The notes: generated by a model from the letters alone, not told the origin. A stretch of 64,000 nt of DNA from Limnohabitans sp. B9-3 (GCF_002778325.1 NZ_NESI01000001.1:434001-498000); one strand, 5' to 3'. Positions 9,801-18,658 are shown, counted from the stretch's first letter. Numbers and translations: made by a program.

Positions 9801-11524
9801 TGGCTGACTTCCAAACGCATGGGTGGGTTGACTTGGTTGATGTCCAGCAAGTTGGGCTTGGGGCCCACGAACGACACCAACGACATGACGATGGCTTCAC
9901 GGATCGGGTCGATCGGTGGGTTGGTCACCTGCGCAAACAACTGCTTGAAGTAGTTGTACAGCGGCTTGTTTTTACCAGACAACACAGCCAAGGGGCTGTC
10001 GTTGCCCATCGAGCCAATGCCCTCTTCGCCATTGATAGCCATAGGCGCCATCAAGAACTTGATGTCTTCTTGGCTGTAGCCGAAGGCTTGTTGACGGTCG
10101 AGCAACGACACGTCACTGGCTTGCGCGGTTTCACCTTCGTGGGCTTTGACGTCGTCGAGCTTGACGCGGACGTTTTCGATCCACTGTTTGTAAGGCTTGG
10201 TGTTGGTCAGACCCGCTTTGAGTTCGTCGTCATCGATCATGCGACCTTGTTCGAGGTCGATCAAGAACATCTTGCCGGGCTGCAGACGCCACTTGCGAAC
10301 GATCTTGCTCTCTGGTACTGGCAACACGCCAGACTCAGAACCCATGATGACCATGTCGTCGTCGGTGATGCAGTAGCGTGAAGGACGCAAACCGTTGCGG
10401 TCCAGCGTGGCGCCAATTTGGCGACCGTCGGTGAACACGATGGAAGCTGGGCCATCCCATGGCTCCAACATCGCCGCGTGGTATTCGTAGAAGGCCTTGC
10501 GGCGCTCGTCCATGGTGCTGTGGTTTTCCCATGGCTCTGGGATCATCATCATCACGGCTTGGCTGATGGGGTAACCCGCCATCGTCATCAATTCGAGACA
10601 GTTGTCGAAGGTGGCGGTGTCGGATTGGTCAGCAAAACTGATGGGATAGAGCTTTTTCAGGTCGTCGCCCAACACGGGGGAAGACATCACGCCTTCGCGG
10701 GCCTTCATCCAGTTGTAGTTTCCTTTGACGGTGTTGATTTCACCGTTGTGCGCCACATAGCGGTAAGGGTGAGCCAATGGCCACTCTGGGAAAGTGTTGG
10801 TCGAAAACCGTTGGTGCACCAAACCGAGTGCGGACACGCAGCGCTCGTCGGTCAAGTCGCGGTAATAAGTACCCACTTGGTCGGCAAGCAACAAGCCTTT
10901 GTAGATGATGGTTCGGCTAGACATGCTCGGCACGTAATACTCTTTGCCGTGCTTCAAATTCAAGTGCTGAATCGCGGCGCTGGCTGTCTTGCGGATGACG
11001 TACAGCTTGCGCTCAAGCGCGTCTTGGACGATCACGTCATTGCCGCGACCGATGAAGATTTGACGAATCACTGGCTCTTTTTCGCGCACGCGCGGCGACA
11101 TGGGCATGTCGAGGTTGACCGGCACATCGCGCCAACCCAAGAGCACCTGGCCTTCGGCTTTGACAGCGCGTTCTAGCTCTTGCTCACATGCCAAGCGCGA
11201 CGCGCTTTCTTTGGGCAAGAACACCATGCCCACGCCGTACTCGCCCATGGGGGGCAGGTTGACGCCTTGTTTGGCCATCTCTTCGCGGTACAGCGCATCA
11301 GGCAATTGAATCAAGATACCGGCGCCGTCGCCCATGAGTGCGTCAGCACCCACAGCGCCACGGTGGTCGAGGTTTTCCAAAATTTTGAGCGCTTGACCCA
11401 CGATGGCGTGGCTCTTTTTACCCTTGATGTGAGCGACAAAGCCCACGCCACAGGCGTCGTGTTCATTGGATGGGTCGTACAAACCCTGGAGTTGCATGTG
11501 TGCTTTGTCGGCAGCCGTGGTCAT
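6818..11524 (-). CDS. gltB: Glutamate synthase (NADPH) large subunit
   Basis: A 1568-residue GltB. The reading frame is open further upstream, but ATG 11524 is chosen because GAGGAAT lies at ribosome-site distance and the product then starts like family members. The cysteine at residue 25 ([10 protein letters not shown]) is the expected N-terminal nucleophile of the class II glutaminase after removal of a 24-residue propeptide. Later come the FMN-binding synthase domain ([23 protein letters not shown]) and the 3Fe-4S cysteines in [17 protein letters not shown]. The C-terminal GXGXG beta-helix domain shows [17 protein letters not shown]. Its stop is 30 bases before gltD. Confidence 0.97.
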   Translation of the reverse strand: MTTAADKAHMQLQGLYDPSNEHDACGVGFVAHIKGKKSHAIVGQALKILENLDHRGAVGADALMGDGAGILIQLPDALYREEMAKQGVNLPPMGEYGVGMVFLPKESASRLACEQELERAVKAEGQVLLGWRDVPVNLDMPMSPRVREKEPVIRQIFIGRGNDVIVQDALERKLYVIRKTASAAIQHLNLKHGKEYYVPSMSSRTIIYKGLLLADQVGTYYRDLTDERCVSALGLVHQRFSTNTFPEWPLAHPYRYVAHNGEINTVKGNYNWMKAREGVMSSPVLGDDLKKLYPISFADQSDTATFDNCLELMTMAGYPISQAVMMMIPEPWENHSTMDERRKAFYEYHAAMLEPWDGPASIVFTDGRQIGATLDRNGLRPSRYCITDDDMVIMGSESGVLPVPESKIVRKWRLQPGKMFLIDLEQGRMIDDDELKAGLTNTKPYKQWIENVRVKLDDVKAHEGETAQASDVSLLDRQQAFGYSQEDIKFLMAPMAINGEEGIGSMGNDSPLAVLSGKNKPLYNYFKQLFAQVTNPPIDPIREAIVMSLVSFVGPKPNLLDINQVNPPMRLEVSQPVLNFADMAKLRDIELYTHGKFKSATLDMTYPLAWGHDGVEAKLASLCAEAVDAIKGGHNILIISDRAVSATQVAIPAVLALSAIHQHLVREGLRTTAGLVVETGSAREVHHFAVLAGYGAEAVHPYLALETLANLHKDLPADLSTEKAVYNYIKAIGKGLSKIMSKMGVSTYMSYCGAQLFEAIGINTETVQKYFTGTPSRVEGIGIFEMAEEGIRMHMAAFGEDPVLANRLETGGEYAWRARGEEHMWTPDAIAKLQHSTRSNNFNTYKEYAQIVNDQNKRHLTLRGLFEFKIDPAKAISVDEVEPATEIVKRFATGAMSLGSISTEAHATLAVAMNRIGGKSNTGEGGEDPARYRNELKGIPIKQGDTLKTIIGDDVVEVDMPLLAGDSLRSRIKQVASGRFGVTAEYLSSSDQIQIKMAQGAKPGEGGQLPGAKVSEYIGKLRYSVPGVGLISPPPHHDIYSIEDLAQLIHDLKNVAPHADISVKLVSEIGVGTIAAGVAKCKADHVVIAGHDGGTGASPWSSIKHCGSPWEIGLAETQQTLVLNGLRGRIRVQADGQMKTGRDVAVGALLGADEFGFATAPLVVEGCVMMRKCHLNTCPVGVATQDPELRKKFTGKPEHVVNYFFFIAEEVRQIMAQLGIRKFDDLIGRADLLDMRQGIEHWKASGLDFGRLLAVPQVGNDVPKFHVAQQDHGLEKALDQKLIEKSKPAIERGEKVQFMEVARNVNRSVGAMLSGAVTKVHPEGLPDDSIRIQLEGTGGQSFGAFLCNGITLYLIGDANDYTGKGLSGGRVVVRPSLDFRGDAVNNIIVGNTVMIGATRGEAFFSGVAGERFAVRLSGATAVVEGTGDHGCEYMTGGTVAVLGKTGRNFAAGMSGGVAYVYDEDGQFDKKCNTAMVSMEKVLTAAQQEDTLPRAIWHRDQTDEAQLKKLLEDHHRWTGSKRARDLLDNWDTARAKFVKVFPNEYKRALGEINGKKADAAAKAQKPVAA

Positions 11525-11555
11525 GGCGCATTCCTCAAAAATCAGCGGGACTGGA

Positions 11556-11584
11556 AGCATACTGCACTGCAGCAACTGTGCCAA
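11556..11584 (-). promoter_or_regulatory. predicted sigma-70 promoter of gltBD
   Basis: On the minus strand TTGGCA (11584-11579) and TATGCT (11561-11556) are separated by exactly 17 bases. Transcription would begin near 11549, giving a leader of about 25 bases before the gltB ATG. The REP palindrome at 11588 begins four bases upstream of the -35 box. Confidence 0.55.
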
Positions 11585-11587
11585 GAA

Positions 11588-11616
11588 AATTAATTGGGGT
11601 CAGATCCCAATTAATT
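11588..11616. repeat. REP-type palindrome, left copy
   Basis: Perfect 11-bp arms AATTAATTGGG and CCCAATTAATT surround a 7-base centre GTCAGAT. The inner 25 bp are identical, in reverse orientation, to the copy at 12456-12480. Confidence 0.85.
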
Positions 11617-11634
11617 GCACCCAATTTGCAAATC

Positions 11635-11655
11635 TTAATTAATTGGGGACAGATC
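11635..11655 (+). repeat. degenerate REP half-site
   Basis: TTAATTAATTGGGG followed by ACAGATC repeats the left arm and centre of the full palindrome with one change (GGGGACAGATC instead of GGGGTCAGATC). The right arm is missing. Confidence 0.65.
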
Positions 11656-11697
11656 AAAAATCTTGACATGGACTTGCGATTAACTCAACAAAATAGA

Positions 11698-12411
11698 TCA
11701 GGCCGCCGGATCTTGCTCACCTGGACGGGGCGCAAAAGGTCTACCCGCCTTGCCTTTGCTCAAGCGCCGCTGCGTGAGCGGCTGCAAACCCGTCACAAAG
11801 GACGCATCACCCAACGCCCAACCACTGAGCGTGGCGTCGGTCAATGCACCTTGTTGGTCCGCACTGATGCCCGCGTGCACCAATTCGGCGTAGGCTGCTT
11901 CCCGCGCAAACGGGGTGTTACCCAACGCCCAATACAAAGCATGCGACGTGATGAGACGGTCGGTTCGCCTCCCCGTGTAATGCGCGTAACTCGACCAACG
12001 GTAATCTTCAGGCTGTGCCACCATGTGAGCACGCACAGGATTGAGGTCGATGTAGGCCATGCACGCCAACAAATAACGGTCGGACTGAATCAGCGTGGAA
12101 CGGTAGCGCCCTTCCCACAAGGTGCCCGTCCGGCCATGCACTTTGTTGAACACCTGCACATAACTTCGGCCCACGGCCTGCATCATCTTGGGCAAAGCTT
12201 GGTCTTTTTGCGGCGTGAGCAACAGGTGCAAATGGTTGCTCATCAGCACGTAAGCATGGACGTCCACAGCTTGCGCGCGTGCATGCTCAAACAACACATC
12301 GAGCATGCGCTGGAAGTCTGCAGGGGCACGAAAAATGTCTTGCCGGTTGTTGCCACGCAAGATGACGTGGTGTGGGTAGCCGGTGACGGTGAGACGGGGT
12401 TGACGAGCCAT
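11698..12411 (-). CDS. REP-associated tyrosine transposase (RAYT, IS200/IS605-like TnpA_REP)
   Basis: A 237-residue Y1-type HUH transposase. ATG 12411 is chosen because GAGG lies eight bases upstream and the protein then starts MARQPRLTVTGYPHHVILRG, as in the family; the frame is open further upstream. The HUH motif is NHLHLLL (His 60, His 62), the presumed catalytic tyrosine is near residue 84 (GRSYVQVFNK), and the WSSYAHY segment at 139-145 is typical of RAYTs. These enzymes are single-copy, domesticated relatives of IS200 transposases thought to spread REP palindromes. The gene looks intact. Confidence 0.9.
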   Translation of the reverse strand: MARQPRLTVTGYPHHVILRGNNRQDIFRAPADFQRMLDVLFEHARAQAVDVHAYVLMSNHLHLLLTPQKDQALPKMMQAVGRSYVQVFNKVHGRTGTLWEGRYRSTLIQSDRYLLACMAYIDLNPVRAHMVAQPEDYRWSSYAHYTGRRTDRLITSHALYWALGNTPFAREAAYAELVHAGISADQQGALTDATLSGWALGDASFVTGLQPLTQRRLSKGKAGRPFAPRPGEQDPAA

Positions 12412-12455
12412 GCCTTGCACCTCTTGAAAGTTTGAATGCCTGTGACAGGACCAGT

Positions 12456-12480
12456 TTAATTGGGATCTGACCCCAATTAA
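12456..12480. repeat. REP-type palindrome, right copy
   Basis: Arms TTAATTGGG (12456-12464) and CCCAATTAA (12472-12480) around ATCTGAC; exact inverted copy of 11590-11614. It ends 55 bases before the start of the atuA-like gene. Confidence 0.85.
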
Positions 12481-12535
12481 CAAGCCAAACTCGCACGTGA
12501 CATGCGCAGCTGCCGGCCTCACGTAAGCTCAGCGC

Positions 12536-13957
12536 ATGGACCACACAACACTTCGCATAGGCGCTGGGGCGGGTTACGCGGGCGACCGCATCCCGCCCGC
12601 CGTCGAACTGGCCGAGAAAGGCCAGTTGGACTATTTGGTGTTCGAGTGCTTGGCCGAGCGCACGATCGCCTTGGCGCAACTCGAACGCAGCCAACGCCCC
12701 GAAGCGGGTTTTGATGCTTTGCTCACGGCACGCATGCGGGCGGTGCTGCCGGCTTGCATCCGTCAAGGTACCCGCATCATCAGCAATATGGGCGCGGCCA
12801 ACCCGATGCAAGCGGGCTACGCGGTGCTGGCTGTGGCGCACGAGTTGGGATTGCCACACGTCAAAGTAGCCGTGGTGCTGGGCGACGATGTGCTGACCAC
12901 GCTTTGCGCAGATGGCTTGTCGCTGCCGGTGCTCGAGTCCAACCAAAGATTGGCCGACCTGCAACCCCAACTGATTTCGGCCAACGCCTATTTAGGCGCC
13001 GAGGCTCTGCTGCCCGCTTTACAAACCGATGCGCACGTCATCATCACGGGGCGTGTGGCCGATCCAGCGCTTTTTTTGGCACCCTTGATGCACCACTTTG
13101 GCTGGACACACGACGACTGGGCGCGCTTGGGCAAAGGGGTTTTGGTCGGGCATTTGCTGGAATGCGCAGCGCAAATCACCGGTGGCTACTTTGCAGACCC
13201 CGGTTACAAAGACGTGCCGAACATGGCGCAATTAGGTTTTCCGTTGGCCGAAGTGAGCGCTTCAGGCGATGCCGTCATCACCAAAGTGGCCGACTCGGGC
13301 GGCTGCGTCACGGTGGCCACCTGCACCGAACAGCTGCTGTACGAGATCGAAAACCCTGAACGCTATCTGCAGCCTGATGTGGTGGCCGATTTTTCTCAGG
13401 TTCAACTCACGCAAATGGGCCCAGACCGCGTGCAGATCACGGGCGGAAATGGCCACCCGCGCACCGACACGCTGAAGGTGACGCTGGGCTACCGCGACGG
13501 CTTCATCGGCGAAGGCCAAATGAGCTACGCCGGACTGGGCGCACAAGCACGCGGCCAACTGGCATTGGACTTGGTACGTGAACGGTTGGCGCAAGCGGGA
13601 TACGCCCAGTTTGACAGCCGCTACGACCTGATTGGCGTGAACGCCATATTCAGTGGCGGCTCGCAGAACACCACAGAACCTAAAGCGCCACACTTGGCGA
13701 CAAAAGTTAGCGCTTATCGAATCACGGAGCCCAACAACGCGACCACCGAAGTTCGTGCCCGCGTCACCCTGCGCGTGCCCACCTTGCAACACGCCCAGCA
13801 TGTGGCGCACGAAGTCGAAGCGCTGTATCTCAATGGCCCAGCGGGAGGCGGTGGCGCCACGCGCTCGGTGCGCGAAGTCATCGCGGCTGCCGCCGTGCTC
13901 ATGCCGCGCAGCGCCGTTCACACCACCACCGTGCTGCTCAACGCAGAAGGGCACTGA
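12536..13957 (+). CDS. AtuA-family protein (DUF1446)
   Basis: A 473-residue member of the acyclic terpene utilization AtuA family (DUF1446), recognised from IGAGAGYAGDRIPPAVELAE near the N-terminus, FECLAERTIALAQ, and SNMGAANPMQAG. The family is named for citronellol/geraniol degradation in Pseudomonas, but the biochemical reaction is not established, and none of the other atu genes is nearby. It is followed after one base by its usual small partner and then by a solute-binding protein, so uptake and breakdown of an organic acid is a reasonable guess. No strong ribosome site is visible before ATG 12536. Confidence 0.85.
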   Translation: MDHTTLRIGAGAGYAGDRIPPAVELAEKGQLDYLVFECLAERTIALAQLERSQRPEAGFDALLTARMRAVLPACIRQGTRIISNMGAANPMQAGYAVLAVAHELGLPHVKVAVVLGDDVLTTLCADGLSLPVLESNQRLADLQPQLISANAYLGAEALLPALQTDAHVIITGRVADPALFLAPLMHHFGWTHDDWARLGKGVLVGHLLECAAQITGGYFADPGYKDVPNMAQLGFPLAEVSASGDAVITKVADSGGCVTVATCTEQLLYEIENPERYLQPDVVADFSQVQLTQMGPDRVQITGGNGHPRTDTLKVTLGYRDGFIGEGQMSYAGLGAQARGQLALDLVRERLAQAGYAQFDSRYDLIGVNAIFSGGSQNTTEPKAPHLATKVSAYRITEPNNATTEVRARVTLRVPTLQHAQHVAHEVEALYLNGPAGGGGATRSVREVIAAAAVLMPRSAVHTTTVLLNAEGH

Positions 13958-13958
13958 C

Positions 13959-14261
13959 ATGCTGCTGCGCGACATCGCCCACACCCGCACCGGCGACAAA
14001 GGCAACAGGTCCACCTTGTCGGTCATCGCCTACGATAAAAAAGACTTTGCCTGGCTCGAACAACACCTCACCCCCGAGCGCATGCAAGCGTATTACGCCG
14101 GCATCGTCCACGGCCCTGTCGAACGCTACGCGCTGCCGCAACTGGGTGCGCTCAACTTTGTCATGCACAACGCTTTAGGCGGCGGCGTAACCCGCTCATT
14201 GGCACTCGACGCCCACGGGAAATGCCTGAGTGCGCACCTACTCAGCCTTGTGATCGAATAG
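13959..14261 (+). CDS. small AtuA-associated protein (ferredoxin-like-fold domain)
   Basis: A 100-residue protein starting MLLRDIAHTRTGDKGNRSTL. The HTRTGDKGN segment and the end HLLSLVIE match the small domain that follows AtuA-like proteins and in some species is fused to their C-terminus (described as AtuA ferredoxin-fold; it carries no Fe-S cysteines here). The start lies one base after the atuA-like stop, indicating coupled translation and probably a complex. Function unknown. Confidence 0.8.
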   Translation: MLLRDIAHTRTGDKGNRSTLSVIAYDKKDFAWLEQHLTPERMQAYYAGIVHGPVERYALPQLGALNFVMHNALGGGVTRSLALDAHGKCLSAHLLSLVIE

Positions 14262-14281
14262 GCCCACTTTTTGGAGACACC

Positions 14282-15256
14282 ATGAAAAACATCCGTATCG
14301 TCGGCCTGCTGGCCGCCTTGCTTGGCCTAGGCCTTGTCACCTCAACGGCCCAAGCGCAGGCCTACCCCAACAAGCCCATCAAAGCCATCGTGCCCTTTGC
14401 CGCGGGCAGCGCCACCGACCAAATTGGCCGCGCGTTTGCTCAAAAGATGTCGGAGATCCTCGGCCAACCCATCGTGGTCGACAACAAAGCGGGCGTGAAC
14501 GGCATGCTGGGCGCTGACGCCGTTGCCAAGTCCGCCCCCGACGGCTACACCCTCCTCATCGGCACCAACAGCACCAACGCCGCGTTGAAGAGCCTGATGA
14601 AGAAGCTGCCCTACGACCAAGACACCGCCTTTGCACCCGTCGGCTACTTGGGCTCGGTTCCCTTGATCGTCGCCGTCAACAACGACGTGCCCGCCAAAAA
14701 CCTGAAAGAGTTGGTCGACTTGGCCAAAGCCAAACCCACCCACGTCACCTTTGCCAGCGCCAGCACCTCGCAGCTGGTGTCCACCGAAGTGCTGGCCAAC
14801 ATGGCCGGTATTCAGCTGACGCATGTGCCCTACAAAAGCGGCCCCGCGGCCATGACCGATTTAATAGGCGGCCAAGTCAACCTCTTCACCGCCGACTTTG
14901 CCGTCACCTTGCCGCAAGTCAAAGCGGGGAAGATTCGCGGCTTAGCCGTCACGTCTACCCAACGCTCCAAAGCCATCCCAGAGTTGCCCACCGTCAACGA
15001 AGCCCTAGGCCTGAAAGACTACGAGCTGATCGCCTACTTCGCCATCTTTGCGCCTGCAGGCACACCACCCGACATCATTCAAAAACTCAACGCGGCCATC
15101 AACAAAGCCGCCACCGACAAGGACATTTTGGAGCGCTTCGCCGCGCTGGGGTTCGAGTCCGCACCTGCCTCGCCCGAGGCACTGGCACAACGCTCTAAAG
15201 CTGAAACAGCCAAGTGGGCCAAAGCTATTCGCGACGCGAAGATTGAGGCGCAGTGA
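14282..15256 (+). CDS. Bug-family (TctC-like) periplasmic solute-binding protein
   Basis: A 324-residue protein with a clear signal peptide (MKNIRIVGLLAALLGLG, cleavage near AQAQA) and the Bug/TctC body: YPNKPIKAIVPFAAGSATD, the GQPIVVDNKAG loop and SAPDGYTLLIGTNS. These proteins bind small carboxylates for tripartite tricarboxylate transporters, and Comamonadaceae encode many without adjacent permeases. None is adjacent here. GGAG precedes ATG 14282. It probably shares a transcript with the atuA-like pair and may supply its substrate. The ligand cannot be read from sequence. Confidence 0.92.
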   Translation: MKNIRIVGLLAALLGLGLVTSTAQAQAYPNKPIKAIVPFAAGSATDQIGRAFAQKMSEILGQPIVVDNKAGVNGMLGADAVAKSAPDGYTLLIGTNSTNAALKSLMKKLPYDQDTAFAPVGYLGSVPLIVAVNNDVPAKNLKELVDLAKAKPTHVTFASASTSQLVSTEVLANMAGIQLTHVPYKSGPAAMTDLIGGQVNLFTADFAVTLPQVKAGKIRGLAVTSTQRSKAIPELPTVNEALGLKDYELIAYFAIFAPAGTPPDIIQKLNAAINKAATDKDILERFAALGFESAPASPEALAQRSKAETAKWAKAIRDAKIEAQ

Positions 15257-15268
15257 GGTAGAAAAAAC

Positions 15269-15877
15269 CTATCGCGCTGGCAGATGCTTCGCCGCCAAAG
15301 CGCGCATCGCCTCGTCGGTGAGCGCTGTTTTGGATGCCAGCATCCACAGGTCAAAAACAGCGGGGCGCGCCACCCCCACGGAACGGGCGAAGCCGCAAGC
15401 CTGCAAGGTGTTGCCCAACACATCCAAGGTGAAGCCGCAGCGGTGGGCCATGTACAAATTACCGGCGCCCATGGCCCCGCGATGGCCATACAAAATGTCC
15501 AACGCCGAGATCGGCCCTGAATCCGATTCGTACAAGGGCGACGCCAACTCACCACGTGCCACGCGTGCACAGACCGACTGCAAATCGGGGCAGGTGATCA
15601 GCAGCAAGCCATCGTCTTTGAGCACGCGCACAAATTCAGCCAGCGCCACAGGCACCTCATGTGGGTACAGATGCTCAATGTTGTGGCTCGACACAATCGC
15701 ATCGACAGAGCCCGAAGGCACGGCCGACATGTCGGTCATGGTGCCCACCAAGTCGGGTTCGACGCTAGTGTCGATGTCCAAGCGCACCTCTTGCCAAGCT
15801 TCAAAACCGGCAAAGCCGTGCGCACGTCCTTTGGGGCCACAGCCCACGTTCAGCAATTTCAAGGGTGTTGAACTCAT
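15269..15877 (-). CDS. class I SAM-dependent methyltransferase, substrate unknown
   Basis: A 202-residue single-domain methyltransferase. Motif I is LLNVGCGPKGRAHG near the N-terminus, the acidic ribose-binding residue is in VRLDIDTS, and motif IV-like SSHNIEHLYPHEV and the following VLKDDGLLLITCPD match Methyltransf_11-type enzymes. It has no signal peptide. It ends 12 bases from the stop of the convergent binding-protein gene and lies 22 bases downstream of another methyltransferase on the same strand. The substrate cannot be inferred. Confidence 0.75.
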   Translation of the reverse strand: MSSTPLKLLNVGCGPKGRAHGFAGFEAWQEVRLDIDTSVEPDLVGTMTDMSAVPSGSVDAIVSSHNIEHLYPHEVPVALAEFVRVLKDDGLLLITCPDLQSVCARVARGELASPLYESDSGPISALDILYGHRGAMGAGNLYMAHRCGFTLDVLGNTLQACGFARSVGVARPAVFDLWMLASKTALTDEAMRALAAKHLPAR

Positions 15878-15899
15878 CTCTTGTCTCTCGTCTAAAAAC

Positions 15900-16775
15900 T
15901 TAACGCGTCGCTAAGGGATAGCGCTCACCCATCAGCTCAGCCACGCCGAACTCCGTCAGCAAAGCTTGCAGTCGCTCGCCCGCTGCACGCTTTTTTTGGC
16001 CCGTGTACTTGGCCAAGATCAACTCGTTTTTCATGCTGTGCTCCCAGCCCACCAGCTCGGTCACGGTCACTTGGTAACCCTGCGATTCCAAGTACAAACA
16101 ACGCAGCACGTTGGTGAGTTGGCTGCCCACCTCGCGGGTGTGCAGCGGGTGACGCCACAACTCAGCCAGCGGGGTGCGCTGCAAGTTGAGGGCTTTGTTT
16201 TGGTTGAGCGCACGCGCCAGTTCGGCTTGGCAGCAAGGCACCAGCACCATGGACTTGGCTTTCTTTTGCAGGCCAAACGCAATGGCATCGTCGGTGGCGG
16301 TGTCGCAGGCGTGCAGCGCGGTGACCACGTCGATCTGCTCGGGCAAGGCATCACTTTGGGCTGACTCAGCCACGCTCAGGTTGAGGAAATGCATGCGCTC
16401 GAACCCTAGCCGAGCGGCCAGCGCTTGGGATGACTCGACCAACTCGCTGCGCGTCTCAATGCCGTAAATCGCGCCTTGACCCAAAGCCTTGAAGAACAGG
16501 TCGTAAATGATAAAACCCAAATACGACTTGCCCGCACCGTGGTCGGCCAAGGTGGGGCCTTGCTCGCTGGTGGGCAGTTCTTTCAGTAGTTTTTCGATGA
16601 ACTGAAACAGGTGATACACCTGCTTCAACTTGCGACGTGAATCTTGGTTGAGTTTGCCGTCGCGGGTGAGGATGTGCAGTTCTTTAAGCAACTCAATGGA
16701 CTGGCCGGGGCGCAGGTCGAGCTGAGCGCTTGGGTCTTGAGGCTTGGACGCGGCGGCGGGTTTGTGTTTGGACAT
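15900..16775 (-). CDS. SAM-dependent methyltransferase-like protein (Methyltransf_32/25 type)
   Basis: A 291-residue protein with a lysine-rich N-terminus (MSKHKPAAASKPQ) and a methyltransferase core: LADHGAGKSYLGFIIYDLF as motif I, IYGIETRSELVESS for the acidic loop, VVTALHACDTATDDAI and VLVPCCQAELARAL. The HACDTATD and PCCQ segments resemble the Methyltransf_32 group (glutathione-S-transferase-C-terminal-like RNA methyltransferases). This suggests an RNA substrate, but that is inference. It is 22 bases upstream of the other methyltransferase gene. Confidence 0.7.
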   Translation of the reverse strand: MSKHKPAAASKPQDPSAQLDLRPGQSIELLKELHILTRDGKLNQDSRRKLKQVYHLFQFIEKLLKELPTSEQGPTLADHGAGKSYLGFIIYDLFFKALGQGAIYGIETRSELVESSQALAARLGFERMHFLNLSVAESAQSDALPEQIDVVTALHACDTATDDAIAFGLQKKAKSMVLVPCCQAELARALNQNKALNLQRTPLAELWRHPLHTREVGSQLTNVLRCLYLESQGYQVTVTELVGWEHSMKNELILAKYTGQKKRAAGERLQALLTEFGVAELMGERYPLATR

Positions 16776-16849
16776 GGCGTCATTGTGCCGCGCGTCAGTC
16801 GAAAATTCGGAGTAAAAGGCTGCGTCTTGCGCTGAGTGAAAGTAAAAAC

Positions 16850-17425
16850 TTACGCGATGACCCTAGACTGAATCCCCAGCTTAGACCACCCCGCATGCCC
16901 CAAGTTATTCAACACCTCAATGTTGCGTTCAAAGATGAGTGACGCATCAGGATAGGCCGCCACCGCTTTGTCGATGCTGGCTTCGCGCAACAAGTGCAGG
17001 GTGGGGTATGGGGTGCGGTTGGTGAAGTTCTCGATGTCGTCTTCGGCCGTGCCACCGAATTGGTAGCGCGGGTGAAAGTCGGCCACTTGCAGCACGCCGT
17101 CGAGTTCAAGGTCGGACAACACCTCGTCGCAGTCACCAAGGAAGTCGTTGAAGTCTAAGAAGTCGGGCAAGGCGTGGGGAGCGATGAGCAGCGTAGTGTC
17201 CAACTTGTCAGGATCGGCCTCGGCCAAGTGCTGCAATTCGTCGCGCAACAGCGCCAGCCAATCGGCAGGGTCGGTAGACAGGCACACACGGTAACGCACC
17301 ATGTCTTTCACCACCATAGCCTTGGCAAAGGGGCACAGGTTCAAGCCCACCACGGCTTGCAGCAGCCAAGTTTGGGTGTCTTCAATGGCGGTGCGGACCG
17401 CCTCCATCGCGTCGTCATCCAACAT
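16850..17425 (-). CDS. DUF1415 family protein
   Basis: A 191-residue protein of a conserved, uncharacterised family, recognised by WLLQAVVGLNLCPFAKA near the N-terminus, VYRVCLST-type sequence, and HPRYQFGGTAEDDIENFTNR with PYPTLHLLRE towards the end. ATG 17425 is preferred because GAGG lies six bases upstream. The gene then overlaps the stop of the MFS gene by 11 bases, so the two are coupled. The conserved Cys in NLCPFA might be functional, but the activity is unknown. Confidence 0.8.
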   Translation of the reverse strand: MLDDDAMEAVRTAIEDTQTWLLQAVVGLNLCPFAKAMVVKDMVRYRVCLSTDPADWLALLRDELQHLAEADPDKLDTTLLIAPHALPDFLDFNDFLGDCDEVLSDLELDGVLQVADFHPRYQFGGTAEDDIENFTNRTPYPTLHLLREASIDKAVAAYPDASLIFERNIEVLNNLGHAGWSKLGIQSRVIA

Positions 17426-18650
17426 ATTCAGCCTCGTTGCGTTGAACCAAAGCGCGGGCAATACAGTGCGACAGCACCACGCCCGCAGCGCTCAGGCTGA
17501 CGGTGACAACCCATGTCCATTGCCAACCGCCCACGGCAGCGGCGACCCATGCCACCAACGGCGGGCCTGCAAATTGGCCAAAGGCTGACCATTGCTGCAT
17601 GTAGCCCACGGTGGTCGACACCGTGCCCTCGCTGGGCGCCAAGCGCACCGCCATCGAGAACAAGGTGCCCGGAATCAAACCACCCACCGCAGAGAACATC
17701 ACCACGCTGAAAAACCGCCAAGGCATGGGCAGGCCCACGCCTTGCCACTGGGCAAAGGCCCCCATGGCACCGAGGGCCATACAAGCAAACCCAATTTGCA
17801 GCAAACGCTGCGGCTGCCAGCCGCGTTGGAGCAAGCGCCCCGACATGATGTTGCCGCTGACGTTGGCCACTGCCACGCACGCGGTCAAGACCCCCGTCAA
17901 ACGGGCAGTCAGGCCCATCTCGGCGTAGACGGTAGGCAAGAAACCAATCACCGCCATCCATTGCGAGGCGTACACCGCAAAGCTCAACGACACCCACCAC
18001 GGCCCCGCGCTGCGCAAGGTCAGCGCCAAGCGCTTGGGCCATGCGTTGTCCACGTTGGCGGCTTGCTGCGGGGTTTGTGCAGGCGGTGCCACATCGGGCA
18101 CGCACCACCAGACAGCCAGCCAGGCCAACAGCGACACGGCGCTCAAACCCCACCACCACACCGACCAACTCAGCGCCGCTATTACCAAGGGCCCCGCCAA
18201 CAAGGCCAGCGCGTTGCCCATCGGCATATAGGTGCCCCACCAACCCATGCGGCCGTTGAGTTGATCGTTGGCGACTGTGCGGCGAATCAACGCAGGCGCA
18301 GGCATCACCACCAGCAAAAAGCCCAAGCCCTCAAAGCCGCGCAACACCAACAAGGTGGTGGCGTCAGGCGCAAAACCACCCGCCAAACTGGCGCATGACA
18401 GCAAGAACAAGCCCGTCAACATGCTGCGACGCAAACCCAAACTGTCCGCGCTCAAACCCACCGCCAACCCGAGGGTCATGCTGGCAATTTGCACGGCAGA
18501 GAGCAAGAAGCCCGCTTGCACCAAGGTGATGTTCAACGCCGTTTGCAGCACCGGCAACGCGGGCGGCAATTTGCCGATGTGCAGAGCGGCACACACTCCC
18601 ACCATGACGATGACCCAAGAGGGATGGATGCCAAAACGGGGGTTTGTCAT
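17415..18650 (-). CDS. MFS transporter (CynX/NimT-like)
   Basis: A 411-residue protein with about twelve hydrophobic segments and major facilitator features: ALPVLQTALNITLVQAGFLLS in the first helix pair and the GLSADSLGLRRS loop between helices 2 and 3 (the A-motif). It ends with a few charged residues. It most resembles the cyanate/nitroimidazole transporter branch of the MFS, but the substrate cannot be predicted. It follows dgt on the same strand after 8 bases and overlaps the DUF1415 gene. Confidence 0.85.
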   Translation of the reverse strand: MTNPRFGIHPSWVIVMVGVCAALHIGKLPPALPVLQTALNITLVQAGFLLSAVQIASMTLGLAVGLSADSLGLRRSMLTGLFLLSCASLAGGFAPDATTLLVLRGFEGLGFLLVVMPAPALIRRTVANDQLNGRMGWWGTYMPMGNALALLAGPLVIAALSWSVWWWGLSAVSLLAWLAVWWCVPDVAPPAQTPQQAANVDNAWPKRLALTLRSAGPWWVSLSFAVYASQWMAVIGFLPTVYAEMGLTARLTGVLTACVAVANVSGNIMSGRLLQRGWQPQRLLQIGFACMALGAMGAFAQWQGVGLPMPWRFFSVVMFSAVGGLIPGTLFSMAVRLAPSEGTVSTTVGYMQQWSAFGQFAGPPLVAWVAAAVGGWQWTWVVTVSLSAAGVVLSHCIARALVQRNEAEYVG

Positions 18651-18658
18651 GGCAACGT

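Larger units (their letters stand above)
11588..12480. mobile_element. REP/RAYT unit: transposase gene between inverted REP palindromes
   Basis: A REP-associated tyrosine transposase gene (11698-12411) is flanked by two copies, in opposite orientation, of an identical 25-bp sequence (11590-11614 and 12456-12480). A further degenerate copy lies at 11635-11655. This is the standard arrangement of RAYT genes with their cognate REP elements. The unit occupies the whole intergenic region between the divergent gltB and atuA-like genes. No target-site duplication is evident. The boundaries given are the outer edges of the palindromes. Confidence 0.75.

Noticed and set aside
9143-10381. 412-codon open frame on the plus strand
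   Set aside because: Antisense to gltB; His- and Gln-rich composition typical of a shadow frame.
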